Source: Anthostomella pinea
Lineage: Eukaryota; Ascomycota; Sordariomycetes; Xylariales; Xylariaceae
DNA length: 64,000 bases
Assembly: GCA_963556695.1 (NCBI GenBank)
Contig: CAUWAG010000020.1
Coordinates: 3,286,001 to 3,350,000, forward strand
Direction: 5' to 3'
In this document: piece by piece, positions 21,742-32,599 of the stretch
Layout of the letters: each line of letters begins with the position of its first letter
Position numbering within the stretch: position 1 is the stretch's first letter
The notes under the pieces: model-generated
What the model was told of the DNA's origin: nothing
What the model saw: only the letters and a program-made list of their open reading frames with translations
Database searches by the model: none
Translations under genes and position numbers: made by a program

Positions 21742-22966
21742 ATGATGCACTGCCCTTCCCTTCTTCTCGCCATCGCGGCGATCCTCGCCTCGGTCGTGGA
21801 CGCTCATACCATCTTCACGACGCTGTTCATCGACGATGTATCTCAAGGCGACGGCACCTGCGTCCGAATGAACATGGACCCGCAGCAATGCACGAGTCCA
21901 GTCTCGAGCCTGTCCAGCGACGACATGGCTTGCGGTACGTATTCAACTCCCCCACGGTGGGTACAATAACTAAGACGAGTGCAGGAGCAAGCGGCGAACA
22001 ACCCGTTGCCTTCGCCTGTCCTGCCCCAGCCAGCCAAAAGCTTACCTTCCAATGGCGAACGTGGGCCGACGCAGAGCAGCCGGGAGCATTGGACCCTTCG
22101 CATAAAGGTAAGCGGGTTACGACAGAGTTGGGATATGGCTGGAAGTGGCAATGAGGGGCTAACCTCCGCTGCTTGCAGGTCCCTGCGCCATCTACGCCAA
22201 GCAGGTCCAAGACATGACCAGTACCTCCGCCGCCGGACCGGGCTGGATCAAACTCTGGGACGAGGGCTACGACGCCTCCGCGGGCAAGTGGTGCACCGAG
22301 AAGCTCATCGCCAACCACGGTCTGCTCTCCTTCGACACCCCGGAAGCGCTGCCAGCCGGCACCTGGCTCTTCCGCCCCGAACTGCTTGCCCTGCATAACG
22401 CCGTACAGGGTGACCCGCAGTTCTACGTGGGATGTGCACAGGTGTTCGTCGAGAGCAGCAATACGGCTCCGCTCGCCGCGCCCGACGATAGGAGCGTCAG
22501 CATCCCGGGCCACGTACAGGCCGGCGATCCGGGTCTCACCTTCAACATTTACGCGCCGAAGTTCCCCTACACCATGCCCGGGCCACAAGTCTACGTACCG
22601 CCGGTGCCCAAGACAACTATCTCGACATCAGGAGCCAAAGTCCTACAGCAGACCGAGGGCGTCGTGCCCGCCAACTACCTCATCAAGAACGCCAACTGGG
22701 TTGGCACCGAGCTCGCGGACTATGCAACGGAAGACGGCTGTTGGAACGCGTCCGAAGCCTGCTGGGACCAGGCCGCCGTGTGCTACGACTCGGCGCCGCC
22801 GTCGGGGAGCGCAAACTGCCGTGTCTGGGAGACGAAGTGCGAGGGCATACAGCAGGACTGCAGTGCTGGAAACTTTGTGGGGCCGCCGAATAAGGGGCAG
22901 AAACTGGTGAGCCAGGAGCCCGCGTCGCCGCCGAACCTCCCGGATGCTAGGAATGCTCGCTCTTAG
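21742..22966 (+). CDS. AA9 (GH61) lytic polysaccharide monooxygenase, secreted
   Basis: Exons are 21742-21934, 21985-22107 and 22179-22966, giving 367 aa. A 21-residue signal peptide (MMHCPSLLLAIAAILASVVDA) ends just before His22, so the mature protein begins HTIFTTLF with the N-terminal His of the copper histidine brace. The second brace His lies in DPSHKGP and the axial Tyr in DPQFYVGCAQ. AA9 enzymes cleave cellulose or xyloglucan oxidatively using copper and H2O2 or O2. The usual second-shell motif RHEIIALH reads RPELLALH, so that His is Pro. There is no CBM1. Instead a Cys-rich tail (DGCWNASEACWDQ...) follows the catalytic domain. Placing the splice sites joins ACG-ASGEQPVAFACP and HKG-PCAIYAKQ in phase. 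Confidence 0.9.
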
Positions 22967-23125
22967 GGGTGGTGGAAGGGAGGTGCTATTGATGAGAGCT
23001 CAAGCTGCTGGGTGGCTTTGGCCATTGATTCTTGTATTAATAGCACCACGTCACCATGCGTGCTAGGGAGACTGACGCGCTTTGTGCGCGTCATTGCTTC
23101 ATGTGTCACGAGTATACGAACAAAT

Positions 23126-23243
23126 TGTCCAGGCGTCTGTCCGTGTCTTTGTCGAGGCATCCGTCCGTGCCATTGTCCAAGCGTCTGTCTGTGTCTTTGT
23201 CGAGGCATCCGTCCGTGCCATTGTCCAGGCGTCTGTCTGTCCC
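23126..23243. repeat. 48-bp minisatellite, about 2.4 copies
   Basis: The unit begins TGTCCAGGCGTCTGTCCGTG and continues through TTTGTCGAGGCATCCGTCCG; units start near 23126, 23174 and 23222 (partial). Copies differ by two or three bases. It lies just downstream of the AA9 gene, in non-coding sequence. Confidence 0.8.
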
Positions 23244-26200
23244 ATCTTCTCAGTAACCTGCTCACTCATCTGAAGTAGCCCGAGACAGCAGCCGACGCAC
23301 CGCCACCACCATCAGCGATACCAGCAACAGCACCAGCAACAGCACCAGCCATACCTTCCGAGGTTTCGGTGCGCGTCGTCAACCCTCTGGACAAGACCAA
23401 ACCACGGAAACTACATATCCAGAACATCAAACCTTAACTGGGAAAGGCACCAGACTCGTCCACTCGACGGAAAGGAACGACTACCTTGGGCGAATTTGGG
23501 ATAAGAGAACTACTATGGGAGCGAGACAGTCCGGGACCAATATTGACGCCAGAGGACTCAGCTCACGCACTCGATTGACGAAGCCCCTCACCGCGAACAC
23601 CATTGCCCAACAAGCCGCCGATCGTGGGGACGCGCTCCAGTCGCTGCGTGACGACCAACCTGGCAGCATGACGATCCGTCCAGCCCAGAGACCCAGAGCT
23701 TCAGAAAATTCTAACCCCGAAATATGTCACATTTTCCCTCACTCCAGTCTTTAGTCTCGTCACACGGGTCCGGCTCTTCGAGCTCTTCTTGTGGTTACGA
23801 TAAGCATATTGTCGACCGTTATGAGAAGCTTTTGGTTTCCGAGGGCAGCATTACCGACACAACAGCGAACATTGTTTCCATGAACCTTATGCTGCATTAA
23901 TAGTAAGGTGCTGCCAAGTTTAACTTGAAGCTCATTGCCAGAATAAAGGACGGTGTTCGAGTCGAGGTTCATTAGTTCAAAACAACGGGAATCGAGGAAG
24001 TTTGAGAGTTCGTACCTATCGACACGGATCCGCATAGCCTACTGAGGGAATGCTTGGGCAACGGACTCAATAGGATGTCTGACTACAGAACATACAAGCC
24101 TAGCTAGAACCTCCATAAGTCGATTTATCTTTATCTTTAAGCTCTTCGACCGGAAGGGAGGAGCCAAACCCAAATACCCCAAAAGACAACAAAAAGCAGA
24201 GCCCCGTGCTGTACGCTAAGTCTATCATAAGTCTCCATACACCCTCGTTTAACGAGCAAGGGGTATGTTTATTGTAAATGGAATCAACACTCTGGGATAA
24301 CTTTAGCGTTAAGCATGGCTTCTTAGACCAAAGCTGCTTGTTCCATCAAAATGAACATGGCAGTAATATACGTGACTGGAGAGAGGCATGCCGGGCGGAG
24401 ACATAGGCTGGGCTGGTTGTACCTATCTGAGTTTTGCACCGTGCTCCGGTTCCAGCCCGGGCTAAGGTATTCAGACATTCGGTCCCCTGAGCTTTCGCGA
24501 CTCCAGAGGTGGCCGGCCGTCAACGAACCATGGTACTACATGTACTACTGGCTGCTTTATGAATTACGAGCAGCACGAAACCGCAAACGATTCTTTGCCT
24601 GAAGCGTTTATGTTAATTTCATACCTCGACAATTCAGAACATCTATTGACTACAGCAAATACCATAGGAGTAAAGTGAGGTTGAGTTTCGATGGGCGTGT
24701 AGTTACATTGAGCCGCATCTTGCTATCTCGGACCTTTGGGATGCTGCATGGGAGATCTGACATCATCTGGAAAGAGGTTTTCCTCCTAACTAATAATACC
24801 GACTCCAGACTCCAGAGTCGCACCCCATCAATCTTGGCAGCTCCAGCTGTTTGCATTTTGATGTGCGAACTGGACTAATCAGAACGGATGTAATTGTCAT
24901 GCTTTGCTCTCAGAGGCCCGCTTTGTCAGGGGGATCATCCGCGGTTTTTAAGTGGGTGTGGGGAAGTCGATAGAACCTGCATCCATGGATGGTGTCGAGG
25001 GGTGTATGCAAGGAAGAGCAAGCGTGGGTAAGTATAGGTGTGTATGGCATACCGTGACAACATCGTAAAGCCTCCTGGCGAAAGATCATTATGATGCTGA
25101 GTACCAAGTGAGCATGAGCTGGCAAGGATCAAATCCCGTGAGTTTGACTTGTTTGGCTTGTTTGATAAAATTGATTGATTGATTTGATCATATCTTATCT
25201 GCGTGCTGACGCATAAGATGGGGCTAGATAAAAAGGCTTGGCGCAGGCGTGGCAGGGTGTACCCAGCCACCGGGAAGAGAAAGCTGAACCTTCAGGCTCC
25301 AGCCTTCCTCGCAGTCTGCAGAGGCGGAACAGGTGTGCTTTGGGTGTGTATGACAAGAGTGCGTGGTCAGGATCTTAACTGTAGAATCAGTTCACACGGA
25401 GAAAAAACTTGAACAGGAAGAGCGAAAAAACCAACTCCGAGTCGGCTGGGGCGAGCTGCTCGGACATAGTGGACAGCCCGGACATGACTCTCGAAGGAGG
25501 ATTATCGGCACTCCAAAATAGTGGCGTCCGCCATCCTCCGAGTCGACCTCGCACGAGATTGATATGATAAGGTAGCTGGCTGTCGGCTGGGCTGATGAAT
25601 CTTCATACAAAGCGACTATTGGATATCTTGGCCGTCAACTGACTGCCGAAGAAGGTGTGCTGACAGTCCTTTGCAGACCGCCCTTCCTGGAGATGCAGAC
25701 GCAGATGCAGGTGTGCACGATGGCTGAATCAGGCAATCCCTCGCTGCAGGTGGCAATTTGCATTTATCGGCAGGCGGTGATCACGATAATGATAAGTTGG
25801 TATGCACATTTAAGTTATACTGTGTAAGTGACGAGTCTACGGGTGGAGCCTACCTGCAGCCTGGACGCAGCAAGACAAACCCCCTGTCCCAGAGACTAGC
25901 CAATCAGACGACGCCGAATGATAATCAGATTGATTCAGCCGGTGCGCCGACGCCGGGATGGGGCTCGACAGGGGGCGTGGGGGGTCGCTTTAGAGTGGCA
26001 GACGTGCGCTAGACGAGCCTAGAGGGAGTCTGGCGGGCCTGGGCACGCTTCGGCAGGCAGGCAGTCTGTCTCCGGTGTTCGTCTATCTGCTGCTTCTGCC
26101 TTCGTCCTCATCTCGAATGCTGCCCGTCTCGATCTATCCCTCCGCCGCCAGCCTCAGATCCCATCCTCTTCGAACAACCCCATTCTCCTACCAGTCGGCT

Positions 26201-27010
26201 CACCACCCTGACTGCTTACGGAACACTGCCTGCTGCCCTTGGTACTGGCAGTATTCATACCACCGAAGTGGCGGAGCTGACCTGTTACTTCTTGGCTTCA
26301 CTTACACCGACACACATCGTGACCCAGCCATAACATAAGCAATAAGCCCGTCCGTTGGCTGGTGGTCTGTCACCGTCTCAACCTTCACCACACACACCGT
26401 GCCGTACCATACCACGTCACTCCACCTATTGTCTTCCGCCTCGTCATTTGAGAAGCACGAGCCCAGGTGTCCCCACGAGCCTCCAGGGGATCGGCTTTCC
26501 CGTCCGAGACCCCAGACTTTTCACTTTCTCTTAGCCCCATGACCCAGCCGCCGGTAATCAGATCTTGATTTCTGCAACCTCCTTCCGCCCATATTCCATT
26601 CCCATCCCTTTGTTGTCCTGCAATCTATCATCGAGGCTCCGGACCCCTATGAGACACCAACACTTGTACCTTGCCTCCATAACACTATCGTCATCCTTGT
26701 TACTTCCCCGACACGACAAGCCTTGGCTGTGCGCAACCAACCTGTCCCAATCCCCTTGGGGCTGTTGTACTACCGTGGTTTTCTACAACATCCAACGCAT
26801 CTGTTGTCGCAAGGGAACGTCACTTCTCTTGCTCCATCACTTTAGTACCTATTCAATTGGGTAGTCTGGAGCTACGAGCGTTCAGTGTTCTCTTCGACTC
26901 ACCAGTCAAGCACAATCTCCGAGGATTCGCTCCCTCCGCTGTTGACATATCCCATAAACTACACTTGGCATCTAGTCAGATTCTCCCGGGAAGCTTGAAC
27001 CGTGGTATCA
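23244..27010. other. long intergenic region, includes sreA upstream DNA
   Basis: No coding gene is recognised across 3.7 kb. Short open frames have no family motifs. The last kilobase (about 26.0-27.0 kb) is C/T-rich and is probably the long promoter and leader of the GATA factor gene, as is common for fungal regulators. Several GATAA cores occur (for example near 25790 and 25920), but I see no full ATCWGATAA site, so autoregulation is not claimed. Confidence 0.4.
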
Positions 27011-28811
27011 ATGATGGAGGTCGTCCGGCCTTCGTACGACAGACTCCCTAGAGAAGACCCTGCTTCCATCCGAACTGCCCTACCGTCGCGGCCTGTCAAC
27101 TCGAGAGAGGGCACGCAGCCATCCGAGGCTATGGACTTGCAAAATGGAAGTTCTGTAGGCTCAAGAAGTCCAGCAGCACAAAGCTTTGCTGGATCCTCAG
27201 ACGCTGCGAGTCCGTCATTTCTGGGGTCTGATAGAGTCAATTCGAAAAGCCCGTCTCCGTTCGATCTGAAACACCCAGAGATGAACATAAAGAGCAGCCC
27301 AAACCAGAGCGGACAAGTGTGCAGGTATGTATCATGGTGTGTCGGTGCTTTCAGCAACTAATTGTGATCAGCAATTGCGGTACTACAAAGACACCACTAT
27401 GGAGACGCTCACCCCAAGGTGTGACGATATGCAATGCGTGCGGATTGTACCTGAAGGCACGCAACTCTTCTCGTCCAACCAACTTAAAGCGGCCACCCTC
27501 GGTTGTTTCTACTACACCAAAGAAGACAACAGAGGAAGCACCGCCTGCGTCCTGCTCGCAAGCAAACTCTGCGAATATTCCCGGCGCAACTTATGTCGCT
27601 GCCGATCAGACACCCACGGGATCTTGCCCGGGTGGTGGAAGATGTAACGGCACAGGTGGCGCGGAAGGATGCGGTGGGTGTCCAGCCTACAACAACCGAG
27701 TGGCCAAGAGCGCTCAGCTGCAAAATCAACATCAAAATCAGTCCTGCGGTAAAGGAAGAGACGGCAAGTCACCAGAGGGTCCGACTCCGATAGACATCAA
27801 TGCCCAGCAAAGTCACGGTCAGGGCCAGAATACGACAGTGGTCATTGCGTGCCAAAATTGTGGTACAACAATCACTCCCTTGTGGCGCCGCGATGAAGCT
27901 GGGCATACCATCTGTAACGCATGCGGTAAGTGATACCGAAAACATGGTCCATCGTGTTACTAAACTTGCTAGGATTGTACTATAAACTACATGGAGTTCA
28001 CCGGCCTGTGACTATGAAGAAGTCGGTCATCAAACGGAGGAAACGCGTCATACCAGCAAGTCAGGAGGATGATGCGGCTGACACTGCTATGGAGGGTGTA
28101 ATGGCCCTTGACTCGGTGGAGCAAGCGAGTATATACGCTGAATCTGACGTGGAGCGTGGCACTCAGAATGAGGATGGTTCTGTCAATTTGGGATTTCGAC
28201 GGAAATCGGATCACCCCTCAACGCTACTCCCGAAACCCGTCCGGTCTAGCCAAGGGTCGACGCCGTTGCCTCCCTCGACAGATTTGATGGCATATCATAC
28301 GACAGCTCACGCCCCGCAGTCATTCTATATACGCGATTCACTCACCGACGATAATCGTTTGGCTCCCCTGACCTCCATCTCGGCTGCGAGCAATCGTCAA
28401 TACTCTCTCTCGCCTGCCTCGTTCCTGTCGCCGTCAAGACGAAAGCGCTCCTTTTCGGCAACCGATTCGGATGTTCCGCCAAACGAATTTGGTCAGGACA
28501 ACTCCAAGAGGCTGTCTTCGATCAAGTCAATTCTCAACAACCCAGCCACTGGCTCAAGTGGGAACTACAATGCATCTGAAGATGGAGAGTCGCTGCGGTT
28601 GCGCTCTCCTGTCAGTCTGTTGATGCCAGCGCCTAGTCCGAGCTCATTTTCGATCACATCAAGCATGCTCCCTAGTATGCATTCGAGAGAAACCACTGCT
28701 GAGAGCGAGAGGTCCAAGGCCGACAGGCGAGCAGCGCTTCATCAGGAGGCTGAACGCATGCGCGAAATGCTTGCAGCCAAGGAAAGGGAGCTAGCGGCTT
28801 TGGGAGAATAG
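27011..28811 (+). CDS. sreA: siderophore/iron GATA repressor, SreA/SRE/URBS1 type
   Basis: Exons are 27011-27324, 27372-27925 and 27973-28811, giving 568 aa. There are two GATA zinc fingers: [14 protein letters not shown]...CNACG (from about residue 104) and [14 protein letters not shown]...CNACG (to about 290). Each is split by an intron inside or beside the finger. Between them lies the diagnostic cysteine-rich region [20 protein letters not shown] (about 190-210), which binds an Fe-S cluster in this family. A basic patch ([10 protein letters not shown]) follows finger two, and the C-terminus is a predicted coiled coil (about 535-568). Family members repress iron uptake and siderophore genes when iron is plentiful. 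ATG at 27011 was chosen; an ATG directly follows it. No siderophore genes are in the window. Confidence 0.92.
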
Positions 28812-30264
28812 GGATTGTCCTTGTTTATGCTGTAAACATTTGGTTTTCCTCGAGCGGATGGCCTTCACGGCACAGGAAAATAGAACGGGTCTACGAGAAC
28901 ACTGTCATGGTGGTCTCTAAAACTCCGCGGCGCTTTTGGCGGTACATTGACCATGTACATGATATGGACGGCGCATTTGCTGCCTAAATGGGTTCAGCGG
29001 GAGTCTACGGAGGCAGGCTCACTTGCTGCCTACGGTTGTGCGACTCTACACGGCGCTCATAGGGACGAGTCATGTCTCGAGGAGGCTCGGCGCAGGGTCG
29101 ACTCGGCACTAGGAGTCAGAGGTCAAGTCTTCAACCTTGCACATGCTAGCCTAGAAATATTCACTATACCAGATTAACATGTAATGAAACTTGTACTGGC
29201 ACATTATCGTTCAAACCTTTGGGCAAGAGCATCGAGCCATGATGTGATGAATTAGTTGCCTCTTAGACACAATTTTCAAATAAGCCACAGCACCCAGATG
29301 CCCCCGTTTGCAGTGTCTACGTGCCAACCAATAAGGTGGCATACCGCGGTCTTCGGGAAAGATTCTCGTTTCACAATGATGCGGCATCACTCGGGTCAAT
29401 ACGAAGTCCTCGATGTTGTGAAGCATCGGCACCAAGTCGTAGGACAGCCACGGCTTACCAGTCCGGGTGATATATTTGCTGGATTATATTTTCCCATGTC
29501 CTAGTGACGTGGGAAATATACCGAAGCAGATGCCAACAACTGCGACAAGAGGGGGGATTTGGTACCGGTTCCAGGCAGCAACACAAGAAGTCATCATGGA
29601 TGAGGTCCAAGGCTGGCTCAGCAGGTCTCGCCACCGCTTCCTGAGACCTCTGCGCGGGTTCCCGTCACTCAACGCACGCAGGTGTTTGCTTGACATAGAG
29701 TTGATTGTTTGATCTTAGCTTCAAGGAATGTCCGGTGGAAGAGTCACTCCGCTCGGATCAAGATTGCGAACGGCAGACATCACATTTACTAGTTCAGATC
29801 CGGTCCCATGCGTTTCCGACGGTAAGCCCATGTTTGGGTCTAGATAGGTGAGGTATTCGGATGCTGCACCGGTGATTCTTCCAGTGACTTGGGGCCTCTT
29901 GAGGTGTGACATTACACCAGGCTTACGACATTGGCACCTATGTGCATGGGCCATAATGAACTAAAGGGGATGTCAACTTGGAGCGTTCCGCAAGTAAGTG
30001 ATGGCAGTCATATATCGCTTCCTCTGTCTCCAATAATATGTCTCGAACAAGTCGGACCAAAACACTGTCATTAGCAGTGTGCCTATTCCTTACCTTCGTC
30101 TTAGATACACCGCTCACGAAGTTTTTTGGTTTGTGACCAGTAAAAGCCACACACTCACGCCTAAAACAGTAACTGGGAATGGACTTTCTCATACAGCTTT
30201 TAGCTTCAGCCTGGCTCCCAAGCGAGGCTGCCAGAGCCGTCGTAGCTGTGAGAGAGTTTCTCCC
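28812..30264. other. intergenic region left of the LINE
   Basis: I do not recognise any gene. Short minus-strand frames at 29211-29435 (with a weak ankyrin-like stretch) and 29721-29954 lack convincing family features. The right end (30189-30282) may be the 3' part of a small minus-strand frame split by the LINE insertion. Confidence 0.4.
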
Positions 30265-30282
30265 AACTCCGCGTCGACACAA
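30265..30282. repeat. 5' target-site duplication of the LINE
   Basis: AACTCCGCGTCGACACAA here matches AACTCCGCGGCGACACAA at 36698-36715 with one mismatch. A duplication of this length, immediately after an (AAAC)n-like tail at the right side, is the mark of target-primed reverse transcription. Confidence 0.85.
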
Positions 30283-31586
30283 CGAGCCTCACAAAAACAA
30301 ATATTTTTCTTGGCGCCCCGCTGTTAGGGCGCAACCTTGATATTTGCACTAAAGCAGGCACTTCTCTCAGTAACTGACTATCTCTGCCAAGGCACAAGAG
30401 AATTTTTCTCACAAGCCGGATGGCACCCTTCCACGACGGGCCCCCAAACACGCCCGTGGCCGTCCCGAAGACGACCACCGGCGGCGTGCTCAAATCCCCC
30501 GCCCCTAGAAAGACATACGGCCCGGCAACTCCGAGCAGGCTCCGCCAGGCGCTGCTTGACGACATCAGCAGCAGCCCGTCACAGGTCTCTAAGGCTGACT
30601 TCACCGTTATTTCCCCTCTGAAAGGAAAATCCCGAAATATCAATAATAACAGCACCACTGGAATGAAACGACCTTAATTGAACAAAATCTCAACAGACCA
30701 AGCCATTACACGCGATATAGGGAATAAAACCTCTTCCTTAGAGTGCCAGGACCAAGTTGCCAGAATACTGGCTAAAGACAAGCACCTTTATGAAGCCAGG
30801 ATGACAATGTTTCAAGAGTGTGTTACAACGGTTGATAAGACACTTGAGAAAGCTGGAACCGAACTATACTCTCATGCCAAGGAGTTCAGCGCTTTCTTCT
30901 CTAAATGTCTGAACGAGTGGCTGGAAACCCGAGATCTGCCCAAAAGGAAGACCATCCCTAGGGGGACAGGGATGGTAAAGCCCACCATGACCTTTGCCCA
31001 AGCTGTCTCCTCTAGCAAACGACAGCATCCATGGACAGTCAACACTACCATAAAGAAAACACAGCCTGGTGCCCGTATCACTGCCAACCAACTGAAGAAG
31101 AAACAGGATGATCTCTGGGTCTTTATCCGCATGGATAATAGCCATCTAAAGCCTTACAGAATAAAGTCTATACTGAATAGAAGACTTAAGCTCCACCCTT
31201 AAGAGCTTAAAGAAGTGACCCGGTGCCCCTCCGGATTTACCTTATACCCAAGGGACAAGCCAACTCAGGCTAAGCTCCTGGCCTTCCAAGAAGAAATCAC
31301 TGATATTCTCAAGGCAGAAAAGATTGAGACCCACACGGTCTGGTATCACTATAAGGTCAATGGATGCCCAAGAAAGGTCATCAATGCAGAAGAATTAATA
31401 ATCGATATTACCGACATTACTGTTACTAATGAAGTTAAAACCCAAACAGGTGACAGACCTTTAAGGTGCATATTCTTAAGGAACACAGTTGATTCTGATG
31501 CAGAGACCACATAGGTGATCTCTCTGCCCTGTGCAGCAAAGAAACCATTTATGCTTTTTGCTCACTTAATGACCTCAAGGCACATT

Positions 31587-31602
31587 CAATACTCCCCCAA
31601 GG
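31587..31602. repeat. target-site duplication of SINE copy 1, left side
   Basis: CAATACTCCCCCAAGG at 31587-31602 is repeated exactly at 32176-32191. The two 16-bp copies bracket the SINE, and removing one copy plus the SINE restores the LINE ORF1 frame across the junction. Confidence 0.92.
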
Positions 31603-32175
31603 GCCGTATGGCGCAATGGTCAAATGCGCCTGGTTGTGTTCTCGTTTGTGCGGTGGGCGACGAGAACAAGTGGGTTCGAATCCTGCTATGGCCCCCTTTC
31701 TGACCCGGCTTGTGCGAGTCGATAACCAGCACACGACAGTGGAGAGGCCCCATTTTATCGCAGAGCCCGATAGCCAAGCAGCTTGTCTCCACAATACCCA
31801 CTCCTGCGAGGTTTTCCCCCTTGTGGTTTCCCTCGCCAGCAGATAACAAACACCTACTCCACCCACCAATGCGACATATATCGAACGGCTACTGGAACGA
31901 TATGTACACCAGAGAACTGAGGTTCACTGGGTCGCTTTGTCACTAGATAGGAGGTTTTTCTGACGGAATCGTGCTTGGGTATTGACTAAAACCATCTGAA
32001 CACTCCAGATTGGTACCGCTACAGCGAGGATAGGCTCGTGCGCGGATCTGAATGTATCTAATTTGACACCTCTACAACCTTGCGATGCAATGGCTCTGGG
32101 AGGCGTGGTTTGCACTACTGAGGAGCTACCCCCCACGTTAAATACAAAACAAACAAACAAAAACAAACAAACAAA
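31603..32175 (+). mobile_element. tRNA-derived SINE, copy 1, nested in LINE ORF1
   Basis: About 573 bp between perfect 16-bp target duplications. The head (31603-31693) is tRNA-like: GGCCGTA pairs with TATGGCC as an acceptor stem with one G-U, TGGCGCAATGG fits a pol III A box, and GGGTTCGAATCC is a canonical B box. The middle is unique to the SINE. The last 150-170 bp (about 32005-32175) are homologous to the LINE 3' end at about 36530-36697, including GGCTCTGGGAGGCGTGGTTT and the ACGTTAAATACAAAACAAAC tail. It ends in an (AAAC)n tail. A second copy lies at 49869-50449 on the minus strand. It would be transcribed by RNA polymerase III and moved by the LINE enzyme. Confidence 0.9.
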
Positions 32176-32599
32176 CAATACTCCCCCAAGGTTCACCAGT
32201 GTGCGAGCTGCTTTAGATACCATAGTAGGAACTACCAATGTGAAAAGCAAGTATATGCACATTGTGCCAGTACAGTACACTAGGGGGAGTGCAAAAAACC
32301 AATCTCAAAGTGTGTCAACTGTAAAGGACCTCATGCTGCCAACTTCGACAAATGCCCTGCACGCCCCAAGGTTATAAAAGGCATCATCTACAAGCACACA
32401 TAAGAGAAAATCCAGGAAATAAGGCTGGCTGGAGAAAGAGCCAGATCCAAGGCCTTCAATAAAGCAGGCAGAAACCAAGCTGGGTCAACACCTAGCAACA
32501 ATAACAAAGACATCACAATGCAAATCGACACAACAGATACAACTCATCCCAGAGATGCCGATACCATTGTTGTCAGTCAATATTAGGTACATCAAACAA

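Larger units (their letters stand above)
30420..32586 (+). pseudogene. LINE ORF1 (Gag-like, zinc knuckles), broken
   Basis: Starts at ATG 30420 (MAPFHDGPPNTPVAV). One frame with stops at 30675, 31200 and 31512 encodes a Pro-rich N-terminus, a helical/coiled central region and a basic region. The SINE inserts at 31603. After it, the CCHC knuckles typical of Tad-clade ORF1 appear: CASCFRYHSRNYQC near 32200, then CVNCKGPHAANFDKC near 32308, with one more stop between. The protein would bind LINE RNA to form the transposition particle. Stops look like TAA/TAG from Gln codons. Confidence 0.85.

Noticed and set aside
31603..31693. tRNA-like sequence with A and B boxes
   Set aside because: It looks like a tRNA head but recurs at 49869-50449 with the same downstream body, target duplications and A-rich tail. 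It is a SINE head, not a tRNA gene; the anticodon arm is also too long for a tRNA.
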